The notes under the pieces are model-generated. The model saw only the letters and a list, made by a program, of their open reading frames with translations, did no database searches and was not told where the DNA came from. Source: Haloferula sp. BvORR071 (lineage in GTDB: Bacteria; Verrucomicrobiota; Verrucomicrobiia; Verrucomicrobiales; Akkermansiaceae). Taken from it: DNA of 64,000 nt. A program made the position numbers and the translations under genes. Below are positions 1 to 9,074 of the stretch, in pieces (positions within the stretch are counted from its first letter, which is position 1; each line of letters starts with the position of its first letter). Where the stretch lies: contig NZ_BATP01000059.1 of the NCBI RefSeq assembly GCF_000739615.1, positions 62,001-126,000 on the forward strand. The letters are read 5' to 3'.

Positions 1-1318
1 TGACGGTCGCGGCGAACTTCGGCCCCGAGGCCATCCCGACCTGCGCGAGAAAGAGCGTGAGGCCGAGATTGCGGATCACCAAGTTAGCGGAAAGCGGGAG
101 GGTCCAATTCATGCCGCCAGTGCGGCGCACTTTGCCGAGAATTAGCGCCATGATCAACACGCCGGCCAGCCCCACCGAGAGCTTGCCGATGCCGGGCAGT
201 GGAAGCTGGATCGCGCCAATGAGAAAGCCGAGCGCCATGCCGATACCGATCGAGATGTAGCTGAACTCCGCGGTGCCTTTGATCGAGTCACCGAAGAATT
301 TGCGCATCGCCGCGAAGTCATCGCGATGGGCAAGCACTCCGATGCGGTCACCGAATTCCAGCACAAGGTCGGGACGAGGCAAAATGTCGGTGTCGCCGCG
401 CCGGACTTGGACGAGGATGGACGGGTTGTCCCCGGGCAAGTCCAGGTCGGCCAAGGTTCTGCCCACCACGGTCGGCCGGGAGGCGAACACGCGCAGATAG
501 TCGAGGTCCCTGCGGTCTGCGAGGAGATCGCCGCGAGCGTCCTCGCCCAGAAGCGCACCCGCCTGCGCTAGAGCTTCGGTGGATGCCCCGGTCGCGAGCA
601 GGACATCGTTAGCAGCAAGAATGATAGTCGGCGCAGTTGGTTCATTGCGGCCCTCCCGCCGCAGGGCGACGATCTGTACTCCGGCGGGCAATGAGCGAGT
701 CACCTCACCGAGCGACTTGCCTGAGAGCTCAGGGTTGCGCACGGCGAATTCGCGAAGCTCCATGCCGGTACTCGTCGGCACATGGATTTTTGGCTTTAGG
801 ACCGCGAAGGCGATGTAGAGGAGCAGGATCGGCCCGGCCACGCCGAAGGGATAAGTGACCGAGTAGCCAACCGCGGGATCGTCGTTGCCAAGAGTCGCAA
901 TCGCGGCTTGGAGGGCGGAGGTGCTGGTGCCTGAGCCCGTGAACAAGCCCAATGCATAACCGAGCTTGAGATCCATCAGCTTCACGAAAAGCAGACTCAC
1001 CGCACCTGCCGACATGACCCCGGTCAGCGCCAGCAGGTTTGCCCGCAGGCCGGCACGGCTGGTCAGGCCGATGAAGAACTGCTTTCCGTATTGAACTCCC
1101 ACGCCGTAGAGGAAGAGCGCGAGTCCCAGCGTCCCGACCATCGGGGCCGGTGCTGACTTGGGCACGAGCCAACCCATACCGAGAGCGACGAAGAGCACAG
1201 CTCCCACACCGAGGGAGAAGCCCTTGATGTTGATCTCGCCCACGAGATAGCCGATGGCAATCGTCAGGAAGACTGCCATCAGCGGTTGTTGTTCGAGAAG
1301 GCTTTTGATCAGTTCCAT
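1..1318 (-). CDS. AspT/YidE-type putative transporter, partial (3' end outside window)
   Basis: Reading leftward from an ATG at 1318, an uninterrupted frame runs off the window edge, so about 439 residues are visible. The N-terminal half has several hydrophobic segments and the motif GSGTSTSALQAA. A central soluble part holds two RCK_C/TrkA-C-like segments (starting ELREFAVRNPELSG and DYLRVFASRPTVVG), and a second membrane half follows. That half-RCK-RCK-half plan is the plan of the AspT/YidE/YbjL permease family, usually about 550 residues. Some members are aspartate:alanine antiporters, but the substrate here cannot be read. The gene stands alone, divergent from nothing obvious. The start is preceded by about 240 bases of non-coding sequence. 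Confidence 0.85.
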   Translation of the reverse strand, partial: MELIKSLLEQQPLMAVFLTIAIGYLVGEINIKGFSLGVGAVLFVALGMGWLVPKSAPAPMVGTLGLALFLYGVGVQYGKQFFIGLTSRAGLRANLLALTGVMSAGAVSLLFVKLMDLKLGYALGLFTGSGTSTSALQAAIATLGNDDPAVGYSVTYPFGVAGPILLLYIAFAVLKPKIHVPTSTGMELREFAVRNPELSGKSLGEVTRSLPAGVQIVALRREGRNEPTAPTIILAANDVLLATGASTEALAQAGALLGEDARGDLLADRRDLDYLRVFASRPTVVGRTLADLDLPGDNPSILVQVRRGDTDILPRPDLVLEFGDRIGVLAHRDDFAAMRKFFGDSIKGTAEFSYISIGIGMALGFLIGAIQLPLPGIGKLSVGLAGVLIMALILGKVRRTGGMNWTLPLSANLVIRNLGLTLFLAQVGMASGPKFAATV

Positions 1319-1562
1319 GACTCTTCCTGGATCTTGATGGGGGTTACCTCCCAAGAATGGATGTGCTATTCTTCTGGAAGCTGATGGTGTAGAGGCAACT
1401 CTGCTTAAAGGAAGGTTATTTTACAGCGGCCGACGGGCGAGTAGTTGGTAGCCGGGCACTTCACCCCGGAGCGCTGCGCAGCCGTCGGGTTCGGCGTTGG
1501 CAACGACCGTTTGTGCGGACGGGGCTACCGTAGGTGTCGATCCATCGTTGAAGCCGGGCAAC

Positions 1563-1883
1563 TCAGTACGCTCCCTTCTTCGGTGTCATTCCGTCCGCAT
1601 CCGGGCACTTGCCATGCGTGAGCGCATTGTCGTCGCGGCAGAGCGCATCGTAGTGCCAGACGTGAATCGCATCACCGGGTCGCGTCTTGGTCTGCAGGTG
1701 CCCGACGAAATCATCATACTCCTCGAAGATCAAACGGTCGGGCGAGCACCCGCCGTGGAAGAACCAATGCTCGACGATAATCGGTGACTCCTCCAGCACC
1801 TGGCGAATCACTGAGAGTCGCTCCGGTGACGTGATGTTCGGAGCCTCGGTGCCCCACTCGTCCTTTTCGCTGCGTGTGTTCAT
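1563..1883 (-). CDS. small hypothetical protein, immunity-cluster neighbour
   Basis: Frame of 106 codons from the ATG at 1883 (MNTRSEKDEW...). A longer reading back to 2009 would overlap the gene upstream and has unnatural composition, so the internal ATG is preferred. The protein is acidic and soluble, with no signal peptide or membrane segment. Its end (GKCPDADGMTPKKGAY) and middle (EHWFFHGGCSPDRLIF) look like a conserved small-protein family seen in many bacteria without assigned function; this is from memory, not a search. It lies directly downstream of a broken Tdi1-like immunity gene and in the same orientation as three other small genes, so an immunity role is possible but unproven. 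Confidence 0.6.
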   Translation of the reverse strand: MNTRSEKDEWGTEAPNITSPERLSVIRQVLEESPIIVEHWFFHGGCSPDRLIFEEYDDFVGHLQTKTRPGDAIHVWHYDALCRDDNALTHGKCPDADGMTPKKGAY

Positions 1884-1918
1884 GGTGAGGTGCGAACGTA
1901 TCCTAGCGATGCCGAGCC

Positions 1919-2404
1919 TCAGTCGTCGTTCACGGTCGTGAACCCATCGATCTTCGTGCCTTCCGGCAAATGCTGAATCTTCCGGCCAACCTGCCCGAAC
2001 ATGCTGCAATGCACGAGCAAGTCGGTTGGTTCGAAATTGTCCAACTCCATCTTGCCGTTTAACATCGGCGGCAACTTGTAGCTATAACACTGCCCGGTGC
2101 TCAGTCGCTTGCCGCTGACGATCAGGTCGCCGATCAATTGCGGCACGAACCACTCATCCACCTGGTCGGGCTGCTGCATGAGACCTTGGAACTCTTCCGC
2201 CGACTCGGCCGCCAGTCTGACGCGTGCAGCTCCCACATCGAGTCAATGGATGCGCCCATCGCCATCTCTGAGAAATAAATCTCCGAGAGAGCTGACTAGG
2301 ACCAGTTCTGCGTCGTCAGCTACCAGCCACCGCCAATCGCTCAGGAGGGCATCGCCATCGTCCGGACTAAAGCCCACGGTCAGCTCGTTCCAGGTAATGC
2401 GCAT
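1919..2404 (-). pseudogene. T6SS immunity protein Tdi1-like (DUF1851), interrupted by in-frame TGA
   Basis: Starting at the ATG at 2404 the frame reads MRITWNELTVGF..., then meets TGA at 2245-2243 (codon 54). It continues in the same frame for 108 further codons to the stop at 1919. The two halves join as DGDGRIH-stop-LDVGAARV; homologues of the Tdi1/DUF1851 family have Trp there, so TGG to TGA is the simplest explanation. The C-terminal part (QCYSYKLPPML, FEPTDLLVHCSMFGQVGR, LPEGTKI) fits that domain, which neutralises type VI or polymorphic toxins. No toxin gene is adjacent. The downstream part alone could be translated only from a poor start, so the gene is probably inactive unless the base is a sequencing error. 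Confidence 0.75.
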
Positions 2405-2474
2405 GGTGGTTAGATCTGAGGATGGCGGTATTCGGGGGCAGCCACGACCTGCGGAGCGCTTCTACAGCGATTGC

Positions 2475-2810
2475 TCACGTGTCATGGCCGAAATTCTGGT
2501 CAACAAACATGTAGGCAAAATCGAGCGGCGTCAGCGTCACGCTGTTAGCGGCTGCGATCCCCTGATTCTTCTGCCAGATTTCACGAATGTCGGCCGCCAT
2601 AGTTGGAGGAAACTGCATCTCCGCCTCAAGGACCTCGTACCATTGCTCCTCCTTGCGATTCCAGGCCCGCTGCAAGTTGGGGGTCATTTCAACCAAGGAC
2701 GCCTCTTGCTCGGTCGGAAGCGCACCGATGATCCACAGCACGTAGGCATCAAGAAGCCGCAAGAGCGGCTTTCCCGCGTATCGACGTTGTAAATCAATCG
2801 GTGGATTCAT
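2475..2810 (-). CDS. hypothetical protein in immunity-like cluster
   Basis: A 111-residue soluble protein starting at an ATG (2810) that overlaps the stop of the upstream gene by four bases (ATGA), so the two are translationally coupled. It is rich in Trp, Tyr and acidic residues, with helical-looking stretches (LLRLLDAYVLWIIGALP and EQWYEVLEAEMQF). No signal peptide or catalytic motif is visible and I do not recognise the family. Coupling to a SUKH-like gene upstream and to the Tdi1-like gene downstream suggests a co-transcribed set of immunity proteins. Confidence 0.6.
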   Translation of the reverse strand: MNPPIDLQRRYAGKPLLRLLDAYVLWIIGALPTEQEASLVEMTPNLQRAWNRKEEQWYEVLEAEMQFPPTMAADIREIWQKNQGIAAANSVTLTPLDFAYMFVDQNFGHDT

Positions 2811-3364
2811 GGGACGCCAAGCTCGGTTGGCAAAAATGACGACCTGTCAGCCGCCCTCGGGTCGAAGACTCGCACGTGCTCAGCGAACTCAGCGTGGGGA
2901 AGGATGTATGAGATCAGCAGCGCGTGGGCTAGAGTGGCAACGCTGGATGCAACAAAGGTCCGGCTGCGAAACTGGTCCTCATGGTCCAGCATCACGATCT
3001 CACCATCGCGCGCGGAATCCAGGCACAGCGGATTTCCCGCGCCGTCCGAGCCGATCACGCAGAAGGATGCCAAGCGTGACTGGTCCTCCGGGCTGAACTG
3101 ATGGGCGCCGTAGAGCTGAACAAGCGATGATGGGCCGCGAGCAACTGCCTCGAACGAAAGAAATGGGGCGCAACTTCCCGGGAGTCCGGCTTCGACCAGG
3201 AACCGTGCCGCCTCCGCGGGAAACGCAGGAACATCTAGGATCTCACGCGGTGCAGGGACGAGGATTATCTCGTCTGCAACTTCGGGAACTCCTGCCGCTT
3301 CCGCCATTTCCCGCTTCCGTTCAACGACAGCTTCCCATCGGGATTTGAATTCGTGCGCTGTCAT
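2807..3364 (-). CDS. SUKH-like immunity protein (tentative)
   Basis: The ATG at 3364 gives MTAHEFKSRWEAVVE..., 185 residues. A further upstream start (3391) is possible but adds an unconvincing MASLAHRAI leader. The first third is helical. The centre (FLVEAGLPGSCAPFLSF, followed by GSDGAGNPLCLD and VMLDHEDQF) follows the order of the SUKH/SMI1-KNR4 immunity fold, nearest SUKH-4 by eye. Such proteins are cytoplasmic antidotes to secreted nuclease or deaminase toxins. The gene heads the minus-strand cluster and overlaps the next gene by ATGA. The family call is by motif order only and could be wrong. Confidence 0.55.
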   Translation of the reverse strand: MTAHEFKSRWEAVVERKREMAEAAGVPEVADEIILVPAPREILDVPAFPAEAARFLVEAGLPGSCAPFLSFEAVARGPSSLVQLYGAHQFSPEDQSRLASFCVIGSDGAGNPLCLDSARDGEIVMLDHEDQFRSRTFVASSVATLAHALLISYILPHAEFAEHVRVFDPRAADRSSFLPTELGVP

Positions 3365-3433
3365 GATGGCTCGATGCGCGAGGCTAGCCAAAACCGATGT
3401 GCCCGCAACCGGGTAAATTCATGGGTAATACCA

Positions 3434-4144
3434 TCACCCCTCCTTGCTAGCCTCCTTCATCGCCTTCTCCGTCATCGGCGCGGTCTTCGCCATCCCATTC
3501 ACCGTCTCCAGCGCCAAGGTCAGCACCAGCTTGTGATCGATCGCTCCCGCCACCTGCTGGAGAATCGCCGCAAGGGCCAATGTGGCGACGGTGACACAGC
3601 GCGCCTTGTCTTCCAGCACCGGACCCAAAACCTGATCCACAATACCCCGCGTCTCATATCCCACTCGCAGCGGCAGGATAAAAGGCTCGTGGTCCTTTCC
3701 GACCGAGAGCGGCGCGCGGCCCCATTCGATTCCCTCTTGGCTGATGCCGTTCAGGAAGGTGGTCATCGCCTCCTTCACATCGGGGAACTCCGAGTCGGCA
3801 TAAACGCCATTCAGGCAAACCCGCAGGGTCCCGACGACCGATTGCACCGGGATCTTCGCGAGCTCCAGCTCATCGCCGCAGATCCATCCGTTGATGGGAT
3901 CGGACAGCACCCGCGATCCCGGCGTCAATTCATGGTCCCGCAGCGGCGGAGTACCCACCGCATCGATGCAGCGCTCCGCCACGATCACCGCCGCGGCGCC
4001 TACGGCATCCTCCACGCGGATCCGGTTGTCCTCCGAACGCACGCCGGAAAAGACGAGATTCACCAGCTTGTCCCGCAGCGCCGCATTCTCCTCGGCAGTC
4101 GATGGGGCAGGGGGACTTTTCTTGAAGCGGTCGAAGAGACTCAT
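3434..4144 (-). CDS. hypothetical protein, 236 aa
   Basis: Soluble protein that begins MSLFDRFKKSPP, a short basic amphipathic start followed by a Pro/Ala linker and then a mostly helical body. No enzymatic motif or signal peptide is visible. The C-terminal 80 residues (from about VTVATLALAAILQQVAG) are Ala/Leu-rich helices. The start is the first ATG of the frame. It shares strand with the immunity-like cluster downstream (gap about 70 bases) and may belong to the same transcript, but there is nothing in the protein to assign a function. Confidence 0.6.
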   Translation of the reverse strand: MSLFDRFKKSPPAPSTAEENAALRDKLVNLVFSGVRSEDNRIRVEDAVGAAAVIVAERCIDAVGTPPLRDHELTPGSRVLSDPINGWICGDELELAKIPVQSVVGTLRVCLNGVYADSEFPDVKEAMTTFLNGISQEGIEWGRAPLSVGKDHEPFILPLRVGYETRGIVDQVLGPVLEDKARCVTVATLALAAILQQVAGAIDHKLVLTLALETVNGMAKTAPMTEKAMKEASKEG

Positions 4145-4440
4145 GGGGGGATGTGCTTGGATCTACTCCGAGTCTTGCCACTTGGAGCCGCCGATCAATG
4201 TCCGAAACGACATCCGGGGTAGACTTTCGGATAGCTAGTCCTGCGGGTGCCCGACCTCGTTTCCCGAGCAGCGGCACTGGAGATTGATGATTTCACCTCT
4301 CCCCTGATTGGGGGATTCAAAAACCCCGTCTCCCCGCCGTCGACTTCAGCGGCGCCGGGGAGTTCCATGATAAGTGAAACCCCCTCCTCAGGCAGCCTGC
4401 CCAAGCCACGTGAGGAGTTGTCCAACAACAAGTGAACCCA

Positions 4441-6474
4441 ATGAAGACCTCCTTTCTCCGCCCCGGTCTGGGCGTGACTTTTCTCGCGGTGCTTGCCGTG
4501 ACGAACGCTCGCGCCGGCCAGATCGCCAGCCTCGATGCCAGTGATCCCTCAGTCGTTCCGGATGCGACCGTGACGATGAACTACGTCGCGCCCATCACCG
4601 AAGGCACCGGCTGCGCCGAACTCACCGTGCCGGGTGCCTGGACCAATGCCCTGAAGATCGATGCCGCCAATGTCCTGCAGCAGTTGAAGCAATTCCAAGG
4701 CGCCGGAAAGGTGCTCATGGATGTCTCCATGGCCGCACCTCCTGCCGGCTGGTTCCAGATCCACATGAGCTTCCAAGGCGATGGCCTCGGTTGGACCCAG
4801 TTCAACGATGTCTTCGGCACCGGCGGCGCCTTCAATGGCACCGTCGAACTCGACTTCTCGCAGCTCAATCTCGCCAGCGTCCCGGACAATCCGACTTGGG
4901 GGCAGATGTTCGTGATCACCAATACCGGGCAACCGACCACGGTGAAGATCGATAACATCCGCGTCATTTCGCCCGTGCCGCCGAAGCCCTCCGCAGTTTA
5001 CACCTTCGACACTGGCACCGAGAGCTATGGCAAGCCCGCCGCCTCGCACTCAGCGCTCTTCGGTGGCTCCCTCGCCGTCTCGCCGACGGTCGCAACTTGG
5101 GACTGGCACACCGATCGTCAGAACATGGGCGCGGACATGACCGCCAAGCTGCAAGCCGCGGCTCTCAGCGGCGGCACCATGAGCGTGGATGTCTTCGGCA
5201 GCGCGGGCTCGCTGACGGGCTTCAACTTCTCGCTCTTCCTCCAGCCATGGAACACCTGGACCTGGACTCAGGTCGATGCCGCCGTTCCCTTTGGTGCGAT
5301 CGAGAGCTTGCCGGGCGGCATGGAAGTCGCCCGGGTCAAGATCCCGCTCGCCTCACTCGGCGCGGGCTTTACCAGCCAGCCTGGCTACAACTCGGGTTTC
5401 GGCTTCGAGCGCCCCGTCGGCACCACGATCTACTTCGACAACATCATGGTCACGCCATCGGCCACGACCAAGATCGACTTCAAGACCAACGCCTCGGTCT
5501 TCACTGAGGAAGGGACTAGCACGGTCTTTCAAGTCGGATCGATCGGAGGCGGCGCGCTCTACATGGAAAATCTCGCCGGCGCGGTCTGGGGCAGCAAGGC
5601 GAACTTCAACGCGGCCGCCAGTACCGAGGCCGCGGCTCTCTATGCCAAGCTGGTAAAAGCTTCGACTGCCGGCGGTAAACTTCGCTTCAAGGTCTACGAG
5701 CCTTTCCTTCTCACCAAGGGCGCGAACTTCTCCGGTGTGCAAGTGGCTGTCGCTCTGAATGGCACTACCTGGCAGCAGCAGTATCCCCTGTGGATTGACG
5801 ACTCCGACTTCACTGAAGGCTCGCTCGACACCACACCGCCGGGCTTCGTCAGAACTGTGGAGATCCCGCTTTATCCAGCGGGATCGCCGGAGACCGATGG
5901 CTTCGTGCTCGCGGCCAATGCGGCCAGCTACGAGTTCGTTCTCGGCACCAATCTGGAGCACGCCGCCTCAGTGGGCCTCTACATCGATGACTTCGAAGTC
6001 ATCACCGCTCCGGATCCCTCGATCATCCATCTCCCCACGATTCCCAGTGCCGCGGGCGGCATTATCGGCCGCGTGCTGACCAATGTCGAAGGCGAGTGCA
6101 CCTATGGTGCCCAGCATCTGCCGCCGGGCGTCACCATCAATCCCGACACCGGTCTGGTCGTCGGCACGCCGACAGCCGATGGGACCTATGAAGTTATCTT
6201 CTCCGTCACCGCCGACGCGGTCACCGTCAGTGAAAGCGCGACCTGGGTTGTGACTGGCAGCGGCACCAAGATCCGCGTGACCTCCTTCAGCCGCACTGTG
6301 TCCGGGGCCACCATCACTTGGTCGGGCGGACCCGCAGCGGTCAATGTCGAGCGCTCCACGACCATGCAGCCGGGAAGCTGGACCCCCATCAGTGTCGGCG
6401 ACACCGATGGCACTCATCTGGATACCACAGCGCCAGTAGGGAAGGCCTTTTACCGGGTGGTCGCTCCTAACTAA
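4441..6474 (+). CDS. secreted multidomain protein with C-terminal putative Ig (PIG) domain
   Basis: 677 residues from the ATG at 4441; a GTG at 4432 adds three residues and is the alternative. A signal peptide is clear (basic start, hydrophobic core GLGVTFLAVLAVT, cleavage after NARA). Three beta-rich segments of about 150-180 residues follow, each ending in a phrase of the type (V/Y)xIDN/DDFxVI (KIDNIRVI, YFDNIMVT, YIDDFEVI). This suggests repeated carbohydrate-binding-like jelly-roll modules. Near the C terminus, LPPGVTINPDTGLVVGTP is the hallmark of putative Ig (He_PIG) domains. The end resembles the FYRVVAPN tail common in verrucomicrobial secreted proteins. A function in binding extracellular glycans is inferred; no catalytic residues are visible. 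Confidence 0.75.
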   Translation: MKTSFLRPGLGVTFLAVLAVTNARAGQIASLDASDPSVVPDATVTMNYVAPITEGTGCAELTVPGAWTNALKIDAANVLQQLKQFQGAGKVLMDVSMAAPPAGWFQIHMSFQGDGLGWTQFNDVFGTGGAFNGTVELDFSQLNLASVPDNPTWGQMFVITNTGQPTTVKIDNIRVISPVPPKPSAVYTFDTGTESYGKPAASHSALFGGSLAVSPTVATWDWHTDRQNMGADMTAKLQAAALSGGTMSVDVFGSAGSLTGFNFSLFLQPWNTWTWTQVDAAVPFGAIESLPGGMEVARVKIPLASLGAGFTSQPGYNSGFGFERPVGTTIYFDNIMVTPSATTKIDFKTNASVFTEEGTSTVFQVGSIGGGALYMENLAGAVWGSKANFNAAASTEAAALYAKLVKASTAGGKLRFKVYEPFLLTKGANFSGVQVAVALNGTTWQQQYPLWIDDSDFTEGSLDTTPPGFVRTVEIPLYPAGSPETDGFVLAANAASYEFVLGTNLEHAASVGLYIDDFEVITAPDPSIIHLPTIPSAAGGIIGRVLTNVEGECTYGAQHLPPGVTINPDTGLVVGTPTADGTYEVIFSVTADAVTVSESATWVVTGSGTKIRVTSFSRTVSGATITWSGGPAAVNVERSTTMQPGSWTPISVGDTDGTHLDTTAPVGKAFYRVVAPN

Positions 6475-6485
6475 AACCTACTTGG

Positions 6486-6520
6486 GGAGGCGCGTTGCCG
6501 GGGTAGCGCGCCTCCTTCAT
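6486..6520 (+). terminator. intrinsic terminator after the secreted PIG-domain gene
   Basis: A 9-bp perfect GC-rich stem (GGAGGCGCG with CGCGCCTCC) encloses a 12-base loop, twelve bases after the stop codon. It is followed by TTCAT rather than a long T run, so efficiency may be moderate. Confidence 0.6.
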
Positions 6521-6740
6521 CCCTCATTCGCCGTAGCAGGGCAGGGGCGGAAAACTATCCTGCCAGTATCTGTAAGCCACGCCGAATGAGGAACAGTCAT
6601 CATTGGTGGCGTTTTTGATAGAAAGCCGCTCATGGCCTCCCCGAGAGATATCATTTTTGTAGAATGAAGATAGAAGGAACGTTTTTCCAAAAATTTAGGA
6701 TTAATTGAGCTTGCCCTATTAGATAATTTTGGGTTTTCTG

Positions 6741-7199
6741 ATGCGCATGACTGGGGGGTCAAAATTTACAACCAGTGAAACTGTGATCGTTCTGGAGCGT
6801 CCCACCGTGGATGCGAAGAGCGGTAAATGGGCTGTTTCCCTCTTTGTTTTGGTCTCCGCACTCCTGTTCGGCGGGGTCGCTGGCGACTGGTTCGCCGCGG
6901 ATCTGGTGGACGGTAGCTGGATTTCCCGGGCTCTCCAGATGTCGGGTGGCACTCTCGCCATGGCCGTCTTCACGGCCGGTTTGGGTTCCCTGATTTTCGG
7001 CCGCAACCCCGTCCGTTGGGGGATCGGTATGCCCTTTTTGGTTTACTTGGGAGGGGGTGCCCTGGCGGTCGTCACTGGCCGGGAAGGGGCGATGACCGTG
7101 CTCTACGGAGCCCCGCTTTTTCTCGGTCTGGCCTTCGCCGCCGGGATGATGAGCACCTTCCTGATTGACGGAGTTTTTCCCCGCGGATCGCGGGATTGA
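6741..7199 (+). CDS. hypothetical four-helix membrane protein (paralog A)
   Basis: About 152 residues from the ATG at 6741 (an upstream ATG at 6729 adds four). Four hydrophobic segments are visible: around VSLFVLVSALLFGGVAG, TLAMAVFTAGLGSLIFG, the stretch after WGIGMPFLVYLGG, and LYGAPLFLGLAFAAGMM. The pair GIGMPFLVY and GAPLFLGLAFAAG recurs almost unchanged in the next gene, so the two are tandem duplicates. No transport or enzymatic motif is seen. The function is unknown and the protein is presumably in the inner membrane. Confidence 0.65.
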   Translation: MRMTGGSKFTTSETVIVLERPTVDAKSGKWAVSLFVLVSALLFGGVAGDWFAADLVDGSWISRALQMSGGTLAMAVFTAGLGSLIFGRNPVRWGIGMPFLVYLGGGALAVVTGREGAMTVLYGAPLFLGLAFAAGMMSTFLIDGVFPRGSRD

Positions 7200-7289
7200 T
7201 TGGGACTTTCACCTCGGGTGGAGTTTCAGGAGTCGCCGATAGTTCGAGAAATTTGAAAATCGTGGCCCTCGGTCACGATTGGAACGGCG

Positions 7290-7787
7290 ATGACCATGAA
7301 ATTCCCCCATGCGCTCACTCTTTCGGGACGGAGTTCTTCCTTCCGCCGTGGCTCCGCGAATTCGGGCAATGATGCCTCGGAGGGTGATCGTGGTGGTTCT
7401 TCGGAGACTCCGGGGCTTTGGACGGGCAGTCGCGAGGGCATCGTCGCCAGCATTGTCGCCTTTGCCGGCGCGGTGGTCTTCGGTGGTGGCGCTGGCGTAT
7501 GGTTTGCGCCGGGCGCCTCCGGCTGGATGGGGCAGGCCTTGGCTATCGCGGCAGGCTCCATGGTGATGGCTGCTATCGTCTGTCTCACGGGCTCGCTGCT
7601 GGTCTCCCGCCGCCCGGTCTTCTGGGGCATTGGCATGCCCCTACTGGTCTATTCTACTGGCACCGTCTTCGCGCTGCTCTCCGGCTATGCGGGTGCGGGC
7701 ATGCTTTTCTTCGGGGCACCGGTTTTCATGGGCCTCGCCTTCACCGCGGGGGTTATGATCGCCTTCCTTCTGGATCGGGAGAACTGA
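7290..7787 (+). CDS. hypothetical four-helix membrane protein (paralog B)
   Basis: 165 residues. A Ser/Gly-rich polar N-terminal tail of about 45 residues precedes four hydrophobic segments that match those of the upstream gene in order and spacing (GIGMPLLVY, FGAPVFMGLAFTAGV). The gap to the upstream copy is 90 bases and both are on the plus strand. Divergence is concentrated in the N-terminal tail. No recognisable functional motif is present. Confidence 0.65.
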   Translation: MTMKFPHALTLSGRSSSFRRGSANSGNDASEGDRGGSSETPGLWTGSREGIVASIVAFAGAVVFGGGAGVWFAPGASGWMGQALAIAAGSMVMAAIVCLTGSLLVSRRPVFWGIGMPLLVYSTGTVFALLSGYAGAGMLFFGAPVFMGLAFTAGVMIAFLLDREN

Positions 7788-7862
7788 GGCCAGCCTCCCT
7801 CCGGCAATCCTGGCGGGTTTTCACTTTCGGATACGCCGCCTGAGGCGATGCTCGTCGGCACG

Positions 7863-8951
7863 ATGAGCACTTCTTGGCCTGACCGCCGGATACTCGATCT
7901 TCTCGCGATCGAATTACCCATCCTCCAAGCGCCCATGGCTGGCTCCGCCTTGGGCGATCTCGCGGTCGCGGTCTCCGCTGCCGGAGGCCTGGGTGCCTTG
8001 GCCTGCGCGTCGCTTTCGCCGGACCGGATCCGGGAGGAAGTCTCCTCGATCCGCCAGCGCGCTCCGGGCCCGCTCAATCTCAATTTCTTCAGCCATCCTA
8101 CGCCTCAGAGTGACTCCCAGCGGGAGGCCTCATGGCGCTCGCGCCTCGCTGCCTCTGGTGCCGCGCTCGGTGTGGAGCCCGCCGGTTCTTCCGGACCCGG
8201 AGGCCGTGCCCCCTTTGATGCCACCGCCTGCGCGCTGGTGGAGGAGTTGCTACCGGAAGTGGTGAGCTTCCATTTCGGCCTGCCTTCGTCCGATCTGTTA
8301 GAGCGGGTGCAGGCCACAGGCGCGAGAATCCTCTCCACCGCCACCACCGTGGCGGAGGCTCGCTGGCTGGAGGATCACGGCTGCGATGCCATCATTGCGC
8401 AAGGCATCGAGGCAGGTGGTCATCGCGGAATGTTCCTTACCACGGATCTCAACACCCAAAGCGGAACCATGGCGCTTCTGCCCGCAGTGGTGGATGTCGT
8501 GAGCGTCCCGGTGATCGCCGCAGGTGGCATCGCCGATGCCCGCGGGATCGCCGCGGCGTTGGGCCTCGGTGCCGCCGCCGTCCAGCTGGGCACTGCCTAC
8601 CTGCGTTGTCCTGAAGCGGCCTCCTCACCACTGCATCGTGCCGCGCTGCGCGAGGCGGCGAACCGGACCACCGCCCTCACCAATGTCTTCACCGGCCGTC
8701 CGGCGCGCGGGCTCGTCAATCGCCTGATGCTCGAGCTCGGCCCGATCGCCTGTGACATCCCGGAGTTCCCGCTGCCGGCGGTGATGCTTGCTCCTCTGCG
8801 CGCCAAGGCGGAGAGCATGGGCTTGGAGGACTTCTCGCCGCTGTGGGCGGGGCAGGCTGCCGCCATGGCGACGGAAATACCCGCCGCCGAATTGACCCGC
8901 CTCATGGCAGCGGCGGCCTTGGAAATCTCGCAAGCCTCCGTGATGGCGTGA
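7863..8951 (+). CDS. nitronate monooxygenase (NMO / 2-nitropropane dioxygenase family)
   Basis: 362 residues from the ATG at 7863 (MSTSWPDRRILD); the ATG at 7848 is an alternative. The fold is an FMN TIM barrel. It opens with LPILQAPMAG, the family's first strand, then AAGGLGALACASLSP. The active-site segment QGIEAGGHRG and the phosphate-binding end VIAAGGIADARGIAAAL...VQLGTAYL are all present. These enzymes oxidise alkyl nitronates, including the plant toxin 3-nitropropionate, using O2 and FMN; related members are enoyl reductases. The EAGGHRG version points to NMO. It ends in a shared terminator region facing the convergent gene at 9132. Confidence 0.88.
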   Translation: MSTSWPDRRILDLLAIELPILQAPMAGSALGDLAVAVSAAGGLGALACASLSPDRIREEVSSIRQRAPGPLNLNFFSHPTPQSDSQREASWRSRLAASGAALGVEPAGSSGPGGRAPFDATACALVEELLPEVVSFHFGLPSSDLLERVQATGARILSTATTVAEARWLEDHGCDAIIAQGIEAGGHRGMFLTTDLNTQSGTMALLPAVVDVVSVPVIAAGGIADARGIAAALGLGAAAVQLGTAYLRCPEAASSPLHRAALREAANRTTALTNVFTGRPARGLVNRLMLELGPIACDIPEFPLPAVMLAPLRAKAESMGLEDFSPLWAGQAAAMATEIPAAELTRLMAAAALEISQASVMA

Positions 8952-9074
8952 TGGCGGAGCGGGGTAAAATCGGACATTCTGCTCTTGTAAGCAAGGTCAC
9001 ATCCCCCCGCGGCCGAGCTTGCGAAATCCCAAACTCGTCTCCCCCCAAGGAAGCATCCCCCGAGAGAACAGGGA

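Noticed and set aside
2243-2245. Selenocysteine at the in-frame TGA of the Tdi1-like gene
   Set aside because: The family has Trp, not a redox Cys, at this place and no SECIS-like stem follows the TGA.
4195-4431. Minus-strand 78-codon frame ahead of the secreted protein
   Set aside because: No start context, no domain, and it covers the likely promoter of the plus-strand gene.
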